This document shows, one piece after another, positions 1-6,715 of a stretch of DNA of 10,860 bases (position 1 is the first letter of the stretch; every line of letters starts with the position of its first letter). The translations under genes were made by a program, and so were the position numbers. Source of the DNA: JBLHGN01 sp047616325 (GTDB lineage Bacteria; Pseudomonadota; Gammaproteobacteria; Pseudomonadales; Cellvibrionaceae); assembly GCA_047616325.1 (NCBI GenBank), contig JBLHGN010000112.1, positions 1 to 10,860 on the forward strand. The letters run 5' to 3'. The notes under the pieces were generated by a model. That model was not told where the DNA came from and did no database searches. It saw only the letters and a program-made list of their open reading frames with translations.

Positions 1-326
1 GCTGACGATGCAGTTTCATAGTCGAAACCCCTTTTTTATCCTGTGTAATGAAATAGATACCGAGAAACCAGGTCTTTAAGGGTAATTTGGTTGATCCGAA
101 AATTGTGGCCGCTGTGAGAGACGTTTGACGGTGGCAACGATTACATTGGTTTAATTTGCGAATTGTTAACCGGCAGTGCTTATCATAACCACAGTGAGGG
201 CATATAAACCCATTGGGCCAGCGTGACTGATGTAAACTATCAAAGCGATCGTCTTCGGTGCCGTAATTATTCAAGAAATCAACCAAACTAAGACCTTTCT
301 GGGATTGTACTTTCATTGCGCGCCAT
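1..326 (-). pseudogene. IS1595-family transposase, 5' part, frameshifted (copy A)
   Basis: On the minus strand an ATG at 326-324 begins MARN. Relative to copy B there is one extra base near 312-316, which puts the start out of frame with the body. The body reads KGLSLVDFLNNYGTE and continues into a zinc ribbon with CPHCGY and, further on, CNRCH, then KLPLKTWFLGIYFITQ and GVSTMKLHRQ, where the window begins. The zinc ribbon is intact here, whereas copy B has lost 4 bases inside it, so the two copies carry different inactivating lesions. The DDE catalytic part lies off the left edge. Copy A therefore looks inactive unless translation starts internally. Confidence 0.75.
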
Positions 327-351
327 CATTCTTCCCCTTATAAACCAATAA

Positions 352-379
352 CCTATGCTGTATTAATGCACAGCATAGG
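352..379. repeat. 10-bp perfect inverted repeat inside the IS end (stem-loop)
   Basis: CCTATGCTGT at 352-361 is the exact reverse complement of ACAGCATAGG at 370-379, with an 8-base spacer. It lies between the transposase start and the terminal repeat of copy A. Copy B keeps a related but imperfect version around 2620-2650. A structure here could shield the transposase start from outside transcription, but that role is inference. Confidence 0.55.
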
Positions 380-477
380 GGGCGCTTAGGCATAGTGGTA
401 GCTAGGTAATACTGATTCTTTTCGGGTTGGGAAATGAAAAAGGCGTTAAATAATATAGCTGCACATACTAGTTCAAA

Positions 478-492
478 TGATAATGATTATCA
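478..492. promoter_or_regulatory. Fur-box-like site 1 (perfect 7-1-7 palindrome)
   Basis: TGATAAT-G-ATTATCA is a perfect 7-1-7 inverted repeat and equals the minimal Fur recognition unit described for bacterial Fur proteins. It lies about 300 bases upstream of a PfeR-like regulator remnant, a gene class often under Fur control, which supports the call. What it controls now is unknown, as no intact gene starts just downstream. Confidence 0.7.
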
Positions 493-654
493 ATCGTGAA
501 TAATGAGCTTGATCGAGCTTTTGTCGCTTAATATAAGAAAGGATTTTTATGCAGCATAGCGCAGTCTCTTTGTTTTTATGCATCTATTGATGTGACAGCT
601 AGATTAAATACAACATTTTCTAGCTAATCAGGTATTATTCGCCGCTAACCTTAA

Positions 655-669
655 TGAGAATCATTATTA
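655..669. promoter_or_regulatory. Fur-box-like site 2
   Basis: TGAGAAT-C-ATTATTA matches the 7-1-7 Fur unit at 13 of 15 positions by my count, and the surrounding 19 bases (650-668) match the classical 19-bp Fur consensus at 15 of 19. It is about 115 bases upstream of the response-regulator start. Two sites in one short region raise the chance that this was an iron-regulated promoter region. Confidence 0.6.
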
Positions 670-785
670 TGTGTGGCGCGCCCAGTGATGCCATTAACTT
701 TATCGAGCCTTACATTTTGAGGCCGTTAGATATGTGAGGCTGTCGGAGACATCTGTTCTACCAACCAATATGCTGTGTATATAAT

Positions 786-1605
786 ATGCCAACAAATATC
801 CTTCTTACTAGATGATGATGCAACCATCGGTGAGCAAGTGATTGGCTTGCTCCAGAAAAAGGGCTTTGCCGCAGGTCAATGTCATGATGGTAAAAAAGGT
901 CTCACTCAGCGATACATTCTAATTTTGACCTTATTTTACTGGATGTATTACTTCCTTCAGAGGCACTTGCAAAACTATTTCCCCAGCCATCGAGGAACTG
1001 TATGTAGTGTCATTTTAGGGTGAAAGCCACTACATGTGGTTATAGGTTTTTCAGTCGAACGTATTTTGTGCAGTTTTGCAAGAGGCTCTTCACTTAATGG
1101 TTTTTCAGTTTTAACGCAATTGCGGCAGGTTAACCAAACCCCCGTTATGATGGTAACGGCTTGCAGAGCTGAGTCTGAACGCATCCAAGGTTACCAAAAA
1201 GGGGCCGATGATTACCTTGCTAAACCCTGCAATTTTACGGAGATGCTACTGCGTATTGAAGCAGTGCTTAGAAGGGTTCGGTCGACAGACAAAAGTGATC
1301 AAAGCAGTACGGCGATGGTTATTGATCAGTTGCAAATACAAAAGACAGGACGGCGTGTTAAATATGATGGTCAAATCGTAGAGTTTACCCCTATACAGTT
1401 TCGCTTGTTGTGGACGCAGGAAGAAAATCACCAGCAAATTTTAACAAAACCTTACCTTTATCAGGCGGTTCTAAAACGCGCCTTCAGCCGTTACGATCGA
1501 AGCCTAGACATGCAATTGAGCCGTATCAGACGTAAATTGAGTGAGGTGGGTCTGCCTCACGAACGATTTGTGACGATTCATGGGAAATGCTATAAGTTTT
1601 CATGA
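786..1605 (+). pseudogene. OmpR/PhoB-family response regulator remnant, PfeR-like
   Basis: The gene would begin ATG at 786 (MPTNILL). An extra A near 807-808 shifts it before LLDDDATIGEQVIGLLQ, the acidic start of a receiver domain. A second shift near 903-905 leads into the phospho-acceptor strand DLILLDVLLP (Asp codon 942-944). A ~130-bp insertion then interrupts it, and it resumes at NGFSVLTQLRQ, PVMMVTA, GADDYLAKP (receiver lysine) and a C-terminal winged-helix DNA-binding domain (FTPIQFRLLW, RSLDMQLSRIRRKL) to the stop at 1603-1605. Its stop overlaps the kinase start by 4 bases (ATGA), the usual translational coupling. The domain style and linked kinase resemble regulators of ferric-siderophore uptake. 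The motif usually read GxGYxFS at the end is degraded to GKCYKFS. With two frameshifts and an insertion the protein cannot be made whole, though a stand-alone C-terminal DNA-binding fragment is conceivable. Confidence 0.85.
960..1089. mobile_element. MITE-like insertion within the response-regulator gene
   Basis: The ends form a terminal inverted repeat: AGAGGCACTTGCAAAACT (959-976) against the reverse complement of 1072-1089, AGAGCCTCTTGCAAAACT, 16 of 18 matching. TCA occurs on both sides (957-959 and 1090-1092; the match extends to CTTCA). Removing the element plus one copy joins the receiver strand to give DVLLPSLNGFSVL, exactly what the family has there. The inside is non-coding and holds a perfect 8-bp inverted repeat (ATGTAGTG 1002-1009, CACTACAT 1028-1035). 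Short size, no transposase and a TNA-type duplication suggest a non-autonomous element moved by an IS5-like transposase; that family is a guess. Confidence 0.75.
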
Positions 1606-2121
1606 AATATCGTTTGCTCTGGAAGCTTTGTGCGATTCTTGCTCTCGGCACAGTGGCTTTATTTGGTTTAATGAATGTATTGTGTTCGCATTTTGACCAA
1701 CAAATAAGTTGTCTCAATAAAATCCATCAAGAAGAACTATTAACCTACGGTAAAACGGCAAAGCATATCCTCAGCACTCAAGGTGAAACTGAGCTAGCCA
1801 AATGGGTGGACGACTTACAGATAAAAGAAAATACTTGGGTCTCAGTAGTCGCTTCAGAAATAAAGGTATTACCGGGGAATCCACTCGATCCTAATTTTGT
1901 TCGAGAGCACCAACTAGGGCAGGGGACAGACTTGAAAATTCACTTATACTTTGATTGCAATCCTATTATGGATGTCCCCCCTAAATGGTGGATTAAGACA
2001 TTTTTTGATTAAACCACCTCAACGAATGAGGCCAGGTAATTATTTGACGTTTATGAAAGTCACATTGGAGGGCTTGTTTCCTTTAATTTTATTAAGCTTA
2101 GTCTGTTGGATGGTGTACCGG
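1602..2121 (+). pseudogene. Sensor histidine kinase, N-terminal part, PfeS-like (frameshifted and truncated)
   Basis: ATG at 1602 overlaps the regulator's stop. A first membrane segment (about residues 6-26, LWKLCAILALGTVALFGLMN) is followed by a periplasmic sensor domain of about 125 residues ending KIHLYFDCNPIMDVPP. The frame then breaks at a six-C run (1976-1981). The next frame continues naturally with LRHFLIKPPQRMRPGNY and a second membrane segment (LEGLFPLILLSLVCWMVYR) up to about 2121, where the IS1595 fragment begins. The order TM - sensor with 'PQRMRPG' - TM is typical of PfeS-like kinases sensing ferric siderophore uptake. HAMP, the phospho-acceptor His domain and most of the ATPase domain are absent. 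It is inactive as a kinase. Confidence 0.8.
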
Positions 2122-2596
2122 TGTTTTACCTTCGGCCCCACGCCCGCGCGCTCACCACCCATATAGGCATCATCAAGCCCCACAAAACCTGACAAAGGTT
2201 GACTGTCGTCACGCTCCATCATTACCTGCATGAGCTTATGTTTCTTTCGCCAAGTCGCATTGTAAGAAATGCCAAGCTGACGATGCAGTTTCATAGTCGA
2301 AACGCCTTTTTTATCTTGTGTAATGAAATAGATGCCGAGAAACCAGGTCTTTAAGGGTAATTTGGTTGATTCGAAAACTGTGCCCGCTGTGAGAGACGTT
2401 TGACGGTGGCAACGATTACATTGGTTTAATTTGCGAATTGTTAACCGACAGTGCTTATCATAACCACAGGGCATATTAACCCACTGGGCCAGCGTGACTG
2501 ATGCAAACTATCAAAGCAATCTCCTTCGGTGCCGTAATTATTCAAGAAATCAACCAAACTAAGACCTTTCTGGAATTGTATTTTATTGCGTGCCAT
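2122..2596 (-). pseudogene. IS1595-family transposase, 3'-truncated and frameshifted (copy B)
   Basis: On the minus strand ATG 2596-2594 begins MARNKIQFQKGLSLVDFLNN. The zinc ribbon breaks at about 2470: copy A has CPHCGYDK but here four bases are missing (CCCTGTGG instead of CCCTCACTGTGG), which shifts the frame. The body then reads CNRCHRQTSLTAGTVF, KLPLKTWFLGIYFITQ, GISYNATWRKKHKLM and GFVGLDDAYMGGERAG, the first Asp block of the ISXO2-like DDE domain. It is then cut off at the junction with the kinase remnant. The full family protein is about twice this length. It is not functional. Confidence 0.85.
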
Positions 2597-2669
2597 CACC
2601 CTTCCCCTTATAAATCAATACTCTATACTGTATTAACATGCAGTGTATGGGCGCTTAGGCATAGTGGTA
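2122..2669 (-). mobile_element. IS1595-family insertion sequence fragment, copy B (truncated)
   Basis: 2276-2669 repeats 1-400 with scattered substitutions and small indels. The element end is at 2669 (CGCTTAGGCATAGTGGTA). The other end is missing: sequence runs directly from the kinase's second membrane segment (to about 2121) into the middle of the transposase gene. A deletion therefore probably removed the distal IS part together with the middle of the kinase gene. The exact junction is uncertain by about 10 bases. Confidence 0.8.
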
Positions 2670-2832
2670 ATTGGGACGTCTTTTACGCGTGCGTTAGAGC
2701 GCAACCCGCGAAGTACTTTGTTGCAAGTTAATCGCAATGGCCTGGCCTTATTTATTGTGATTCGTTGATTGTATCTGGGTGGACGACAGCCTATTATCAA
2801 ATTTCAGATTTAACCAAGCTATAATAGCGTGA
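2670..2832 (+). pseudogene. Probable C-terminal stub of the same histidine kinase
   Basis: Just past the IS end the plus strand reads VFYACVRAQPAK (2677-2712), like the (I/L)FxxFVRxxPAR block before the G2 box. After a shift it reads NGLALFIVIR (about 2735-2764), like the GLGLAIVxR box. After another shift it reads DSLLSNFRF, then a TGA at 2830-2832, the position of the usual DSxLGGxxFxLxW ending. Order and spacing match a kinase ATPase-domain end, but each block is degraded and in a different frame, so this is pattern matching by eye. If correct, the kinase gene once spanned 1602-2832 apart from the IS, and about 200 residues were lost. Confidence 0.5.
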
Positions 2833-2868
2833 TGGGTTTGTTGTGTTGCCGATTTGGGTATTGGAATT

Positions 2869-2883
2869 ATTCATGGAATGAAT
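2869..2883. promoter_or_regulatory. Short palindrome upstream of rnz
   Basis: ATTCAT-GGA-ATGAAT is a perfect 6-3-6 inverted repeat 53 bases before the RNase Z start. It could be an operator half-site pair or a chance palindrome in AT-rich DNA. No clear -35/-10 pair could be fixed around it. Confidence 0.25.
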
Positions 2884-2935
2884 CTCATACCTTTGTGCGG
2901 TTGCAGTACGAGTCGAACGCGCTCAGGGAGTAATT

Positions 2936-3904
2936 TTGGAGTTTACATTTTTGGGAACCTCCGCAGGGGTTCCCACCTTGCAGCGCAACGTCTCGGGTTT
3001 GGTGATAAAACAGGCCAATAGTAAATCGTGGTGTTTGGTGGACTGTGGCGAAGGTACCCAGCACCAATTATTGCGCTTGCCACATTCTTTGGTACAGCTC
3101 GACACAATTTTAATAACCCACGTTCATGGCGACCACTGTTTTGGGCTTCCGGGTTTACTAGCTACGGCATCAATGGCTGGTCGCAAGCAAGCACTCACCA
3201 TAGTTGCGCCTCATGGTGTCGAAGAGTTTGTGCGCGCTACGTTTACTTTTACCGACGTGAGCTTAAGTTATCCGCTTAACTTTGTGCTTAGTGATGCGCT
3301 GGGTGTTTATGTAGAAGCAAAGGGTTTTTCAATTACATCCGTTATACTTTCTCATCGTGTAGCAAGTTATGCCTATCGCTTTGAGGAGGTTCCCAGTTGC
3401 CCAAACCTGGATAGTAAAAAGTTAATCGCTTACGGCGTTCCTCCAGGCGAGGCATGGGGCCAATTAATCAAAAATGGGCAAATAGAATTAAACGATGGGC
3501 AGCAATTGCGACTGCAGGATTACGTGCTGCCACAGCGACCATCTCGCGCGGTGATTGTCGGTGGCGACAACGATACGCCCGATTTAATTCACACTGCGGC
3601 ACGCGGTGCGCAGGTGCTCATTCACGAAGCGACCTATAGTCAGGAGGTGGGGCAAAAAGTGGGGCCCTGGCCTCAGCACAGTACTGCAGCTAGTGTGGCC
3701 GAAAGCGCACAGCGCATGGACATTAAAAATCTTGTGCTCACACACTTTAGTGCGCGCTATCACCACCACGACCAAAGTCGGCGCATGTCGATTGGTGAGT
3801 TGAAAAGAGAGGCGCAACAACACTATAGGGGCAACCTATTTCTCGCCAACGATTTTGACAAATACGTCTTGAATCTAGAGGGGGACTTATACCTTTCAGA
3901 CTGA
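2936..3904 (+). CDS. rnz: Ribonuclease Z (tRNA 3' endonuclease)
   Basis: A metallo-beta-lactamase-fold endonuclease that removes 3' trailers from tRNA precursors in the cytoplasm. The start is TTG at 2936, preceded by a strong AGGGAG (2925-2930) with 5-base spacing; the protein opens (M)EFTFLGTSAGVPT with RN following, the family's diagnostic start. The zinc-binding motif is H62-x-H64-x-D66-H67 (HVHGDHCFGLPG). Further metal ligands are visible as H140 (LSHR), D211 (GGDND) and H270 (LTHFSARYH). At 322 residues it is slightly longer than the roughly 305-residue E. coli enzyme. It converges with moeB, 21 bases apart, with no clear terminator between. It is intact, in contrast to everything to its left. 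The TTG start probably lowers expression. Confidence 0.95.
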   Translation: MEFTFLGTSAGVPTLQRNVSGLVIKQANSKSWCLVDCGEGTQHQLLRLPHSLVQLDTILITHVHGDHCFGLPGLLATASMAGRKQALTIVAPHGVEEFVRATFTFTDVSLSYPLNFVLSDALGVYVEAKGFSITSVILSHRVASYAYRFEEVPSCPNLDSKKLIAYGVPPGEAWGQLIKNGQIELNDGQQLRLQDYVLPQRPSRAVIVGGDNDTPDLIHTAARGAQVLIHEATYSQEVGQKVGPWPQHSTAASVAESAQRMDIKNLVLTHFSARYHHHDQSRRMSIGELKREAQQHYRGNLFLANDFDKYVLNLEGDLYLSD

Positions 3905-3925
3905 CTGGGCTTAGCCTTTGGTAAA

Positions 3926-5050
3926 TTAATGTGGCGCTTTTAAATCTCGTATCCAGGCCACCAGGCCACCGTCCAGGCTTATCGCTTTAACATTGTTTTT
4001 ATTGAGAAAGTCGGCGGCGCTGGCACTTCTAAACCCCGACTGGCAATAACACAAGTAGCTGTGCGAGTGGTCGAATTCCGCCAGTCGTTCTGGAATTTCA
4101 TTGGCGGGAATGTGAATGCCTCCGATATGAAAGCCCTGCCGTTCAGCCAGTGTTCGCACGTCGATAAGTGTGGTGCCTTCATGATCCCTCAGGCTATTAA
4201 ACTCAAGGGGTGACATGGATATATGACCACTCTCAATGGCTTTCTTCACGCGAGGTGGAGCAGGTATTTCGGCAACGTTGTCTGAGTCAAATTCCTTTGT
4301 TTGACATAAGCATTGTTTGTCTATACTTAGTTCTATGCGCTGCATAAACAAATTTTGCGCATCAAAAAGCATAAGGTGGTTTTTAAGAGGTGTGTCTAAG
4401 CCCGCCAAAAATTTGATGGCCTCGTTGGCCTGAAATAAACCGAGCATCCCAGGTAACACGCCGATAACACCGGCGTTGTTGCAATCGTCAGTTTCGCTGG
4501 GTGTGTTGGAGAACAAGCACCTAAAGCAGGGGCCCTCGGGAATAAATAATGCGCATTGCCCTGCGTAGTGATAAACACTGGCAAATAGCCATGGCAGTTT
4601 CTTTACTAAACAAAAATCATTGATTGTGTAACGTGCAAGAAAATTATCGGTGCAATCCAATACCAAATCGTATTTGTCGGGCAGCTCAGCCGCTAGGGTT
4701 CGATCAAAATGCTGACCAAAGACATTGACGTGAATGTTGGGGTTAAGTGCCAGTAAACGCATTTTCGCTGCGCTCGCCTTGACTTCACCAATATCGTCCA
4801 TAGTGAAAATAATTTGTCGCTGTAGGTTGGTAAGGTCGACGATATCGCCGTCGACTATCGTCATTTTGCCTACACCGGCGGCGGCCAAATAAAGCGCGAC
4901 TGGCGATCCCAGTCCACCCATCCCCACTATTAGCACATGCGCATTTTTAAGTGCTGTTTGGCCCTCTACGCCAAAGTTTGGGAGCTGAATATGACGGGTG
5001 TAGCGCAGCCATTCGGCGGGTGAAAACGTGGTAGCAGGCATTGGGTACAT
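3926..5050 (-). CDS. moeB: MoeB/ThiF-type adenylyltransferase fused to a rhodanese domain
   Basis: An E1-like enzyme that adenylates the C-terminal glycine of a small sulfur-carrier protein (MoaD/ThiS type) for molybdopterin or related sulfur transfer. The N-terminal half (about 10-250) has the nucleotide loop GMGGLGSP (43-50), DGD at 67-69 and NLQRQ at 75-79. A zinc Cys pair C175-x-x-C178 precedes the conserved catalytic-region Cys C190 (DDCNNAGVIGVLPG). The second zinc pair is atypical, C247-L-C249 rather than CxxC. The C-terminal 276-374 is a rhodanese domain with LIDVRT and active-site loop C336-Q-S-G-F-R, so it may also carry persulfide sulfur, as in MOCS3/Uba4-like proteins. E. coli MoeB lacks this domain. 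ATG at 5050 is chosen; a second ATG three codons in (5041) is equally possible. No moaD/moaE neighbour is present, so the partner is encoded elsewhere. Confidence 0.9.
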   Translation of the reverse strand: MYPMPATTFSPAEWLRYTRHIQLPNFGVEGQTALKNAHVLIVGMGGLGSPVALYLAAAGVGKMTIVDGDIVDLTNLQRQIIFTMDDIGEVKASAAKMRLLALNPNIHVNVFGQHFDRTLAAELPDKYDLVLDCTDNFLARYTINDFCLVKKLPWLFASVYHYAGQCALFIPEGPCFRCLFSNTPSETDDCNNAGVIGVLPGMLGLFQANEAIKFLAGLDTPLKNHLMLFDAQNLFMQRIELSIDKQCLCQTKEFDSDNVAEIPAPPRVKKAIESGHISMSPLEFNSLRDHEGTTLIDVRTLAERQGFHIGGIHIPANEIPERLAEFDHSHSYLCYCQSGFRSASAADFLNKNNVKAISLDGGLVAWIRDLKAPH

Positions 5051-5320
5051 CGCTTTTGAGTGGGGCTATTGCGTGGCAGCGTTTAATTATAAAGAACCAT
5101 ATCATCTTATCTATGCAATACGGAAACACAGGGTGCTGCTTAGTCTGCATTGGTCTAACCGAAGCCGCAACGAGTCCTTTGGGGTCGTATCCTAGAGATG
5201 CATAGTCAATTGTGGTTTGACCAATGTCAATATCACGCTACTGGCGTAGGTTATCTTAATTGGTCGGTGAGGTGAGTTTACGCTGGAGACAGTGGATCAA
5301 TACGAGTAGAGGTGGACCCT
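5051..5320. other. Divergent intergenic region between moeB and the CBS protein gene
   Basis: This 270-base region must hold promoters for both directions. On the minus strand TATAAT (5086-5091) is a good -10 about 36 bases before the moeB start, but no good -35 sits at 16-18 bases from it. On the plus side no clear promoter stands out; TTGACC at 5217-5222 lacks a matching -10. No coding sequence is seen. Confidence 0.35.
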
Positions 5321-5761
5321 ATGAGAGTGGCGGAGTATTGCAATCGCAATGTGGTGATTATTGAAGACGACCAAACCCCGCTGGAGGCGGCGCTGGCCAC
5401 GCGCGAATGCCACAGTGGAGACGTAGTGGTGGTGCGCCGAGAAGGGCTAAAAACGCGGCCCATTGGCATTGTGACCGACCGCGATATCGCGATAGAAATC
5501 GTTGCCGAGAATGTAGACCCCCAGGAAGTAGCGGTAGAGGACGTTCTCTACAGACCACTTATAATCATTGATGAAAATGAAGATTTGGCCCAGTGCATTA
5601 AATTGATGAAACGTAAGGCCGTGCGCCGCTTGCCGGTTGTCGACGGGGACGGTTCGCTGGTGGGTATAATATCGGAGGACGATATTATTGAAGTGCTAAC
5701 CGAGGATATTAGCGACCCGTCCATGCTATTCAATTCACCGCCCATCCGGGAGAAACTGTAA
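5321..5761 (+). CDS. Paired CBS-domain protein
   Basis: A small stand-alone cytoplasmic protein made of two CBS domains (about residues 8-60 and 72-128 of 146), a module that usually binds adenine nucleotides or S-adenosyl compounds as a regulatory sensor. Visible signatures are GIVTDRD (49-55) closing the first domain, and RRLPVVD (102-108) with GIISEDD (115-121) in the second. I choose ATG 5321, because AGAGG (5308-5312) sits 8 bases upstream; a GTG at 5312 would overlap this site. No output domain is attached, so its partner is unknown. It ends at TAA 5759-5761 and has its own region before the next gene. Confidence 0.88.
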   Translation: MRVAEYCNRNVVIIEDDQTPLEAALATRECHSGDVVVVRREGLKTRPIGIVTDRDIAIEIVAENVDPQEVAVEDVLYRPLIIIDENEDLAQCIKLMKRKAVRRLPVVDGDGSLVGIISEDDIIEVLTEDISDPSMLFNSPPIREKL

Positions 5762-5908
5762 GAGAGCTTTAGCCACGGCGAAAATACTTGGTCTCGGAGA
5801 AGCGGGGAAAGTGTTTAAGGTGGAGGGGGAAAAATGATTAGCGAAATAAGGCGATAATGCGTAATGTAGGCAGGTAGTTAATCGCACTAATATTGGAGTT
5901 GCCTGCAA

Positions 5909-6559
5909 GTGGAAAATATTAATAACATCTCTAAAAAGAGCCATTTCTTCGCCTATATCAGCAAAGTTCGCTGGGTGGTGCGCTGGGGCTTAAAGCGCAA
6001 TGCTATTCCCGAAAACGTGATGGAGCACAGCTGGGAGGTGGCTACCATCGCTCACGCTCTGGCAATTATCGGCAATAAGCGTTTCGGCGCCGCCTACGAC
6101 ACCAACCTGGTGGCTACCACTGCCCTTTACCACGACGTCAGTGAAGTGATTACTGGCGATATGCCAACCCCCATTAAGTATCACTCCACTGGCATGCAAA
6201 AGGCATTTAAGGAAGTGGAGATACAGGCGGAACGGGAACTGATTGGTTTACTGCCAAAGGACTTGCAAGACGACTATTTCAGTTTGATGGTGTCATCTGA
6301 GGTGCCAGGTGAGGTCAAGCGCATAATCAAAGGAGCAGATACGATTGCCGCGTATCTAAAATGCCAGGAAGAGCTAAAAGCCGGTAATGGTGAATTCGCC
6401 AAAGCCGCCGAAGACATTGCGGCGCGGCTGACCAATTTTAATATGCCGGAAGTGGATGTTTTTTTGGAAATATTTGCACCGAGCTACAAGTTGACTTTGG
6501 ACGAGTTGTTAAATGGCGGTGAAAAAATTCGTTCGCTGCCATTACAGAATAGGGAGTAA
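5909..6559 (+). CDS. yfbR: YfbR-like HD-domain 5'-deoxynucleotidase
   Basis: HD-superfamily phosphohydrolase that dephosphorylates deoxyribonucleoside 5'-monophosphates, part of nucleotide salvage and dUMP supply. The GTG start at 5909 has GGAG at 5895-5898 about 10 bases upstream, and the protein opens with SHFFAYISKVRW at residues 11-22. Substrate-pocket R25-W26 precedes H40 (ENVMEHSWEVA). The HD pair is H75-D76 (ALYHDVSEV), followed by the conserved TGDMPTPIKY (D84) and the last metal ligand D144 (KGADTIAAYLKC). The ending EIFAPSYKLTLDELL matches the E. coli protein closely. At 216 residues it is a little longer than E. coli YfbR (199), mainly at the ends. All catalytic residues are present. 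Confidence 0.93.
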   Translation: MENINNISKKSHFFAYISKVRWVVRWGLKRNAIPENVMEHSWEVATIAHALAIIGNKRFGAAYDTNLVATTALYHDVSEVITGDMPTPIKYHSTGMQKAFKEVEIQAERELIGLLPKDLQDDYFSLMVSSEVPGEVKRIIKGADTIAAYLKCQEELKAGNGEFAKAAEDIAARLTNFNMPEVDVFLEIFAPSYKLTLDELLNGGEKIRSLPLQNRE

Positions 6560-6715
6560 TAAGAACTATCAAACCGCCTGCCTTACATTGACCTCCAGGC
6601 CCTTTGTCGAGCCCTGGGGGGGGCAACTGCAGTTTTTTTGCTTAAAAAAATTGAACCTCATTGAAACTTGTAACGACACACCGTTATAAACCCCAACAAA
6701 CAATAAGGAATTACC
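6560..6715. other. Intergenic region rich in homopolymers after yfbR
   Basis: It contains CCAGG...CCTGG (6595-6617) running into G8 (6616-6623), then AACTGCAGTT merging with T7 (6633-6639) and a following A7. The palindrome plus T run could act as a weak Rho-independent terminator for yfbR, but the stem is short. The ribosome binding site of the next gene, AAGGAA (6705-6710), is at its end. No gene is seen. Confidence 0.35.

Larger units (their letters stand above)
1..400 (-). mobile_element. IS1595-family insertion sequence fragment, copy A (one end only)
   Basis: Positions 1-400 align almost base for base with 2276-2669, in the same orientation. The similarity stops abruptly at 400 and 2669 right after the shared terminal stretch GGCGCTTAGGCATAGTGGTA, which I take as the end of the element; the flanks then differ completely. 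The element reads on the minus strand, so this is its upstream (5') end and the rest lies left of the window. The family is assigned from the transposase in copy B (zinc-ribbon N-terminus followed by an ISXO2-like DDE start). No target-site duplication can be tested because the other end is outside the window. Confidence 0.8.
401..785. other. Gene-free stretch upstream of the two-component remnant, carrying two Fur-type sites
   Basis: This 385-base AT-rich stretch lies between the IS end and the start codon of the response-regulator remnant. I found no convincing coding region. It contains two iron-box-like palindromes (annotated separately) and short ATG-started frames without recognisable products. 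TATAAT at 780-785 touches the ATG at 786 and so is not a usable -10 for that gene. There is also no obvious ribosome binding site before 786, which fits a decayed gene. Confidence 0.5.

Noticed and set aside
2501..2731. 76-codon plus-strand frame over the IS1595 end
   Set aside because: It lies antisense to the transposase remnant and crosses the IS boundary into the kinase stub; only its last part (2677-2728) overlaps supported text, annotated separately.
3905..3925. Bidirectional terminator between rnz and moeB
   Set aside because: Only a 3-bp GGC/GCC stem and no T run; too weak to annotate.
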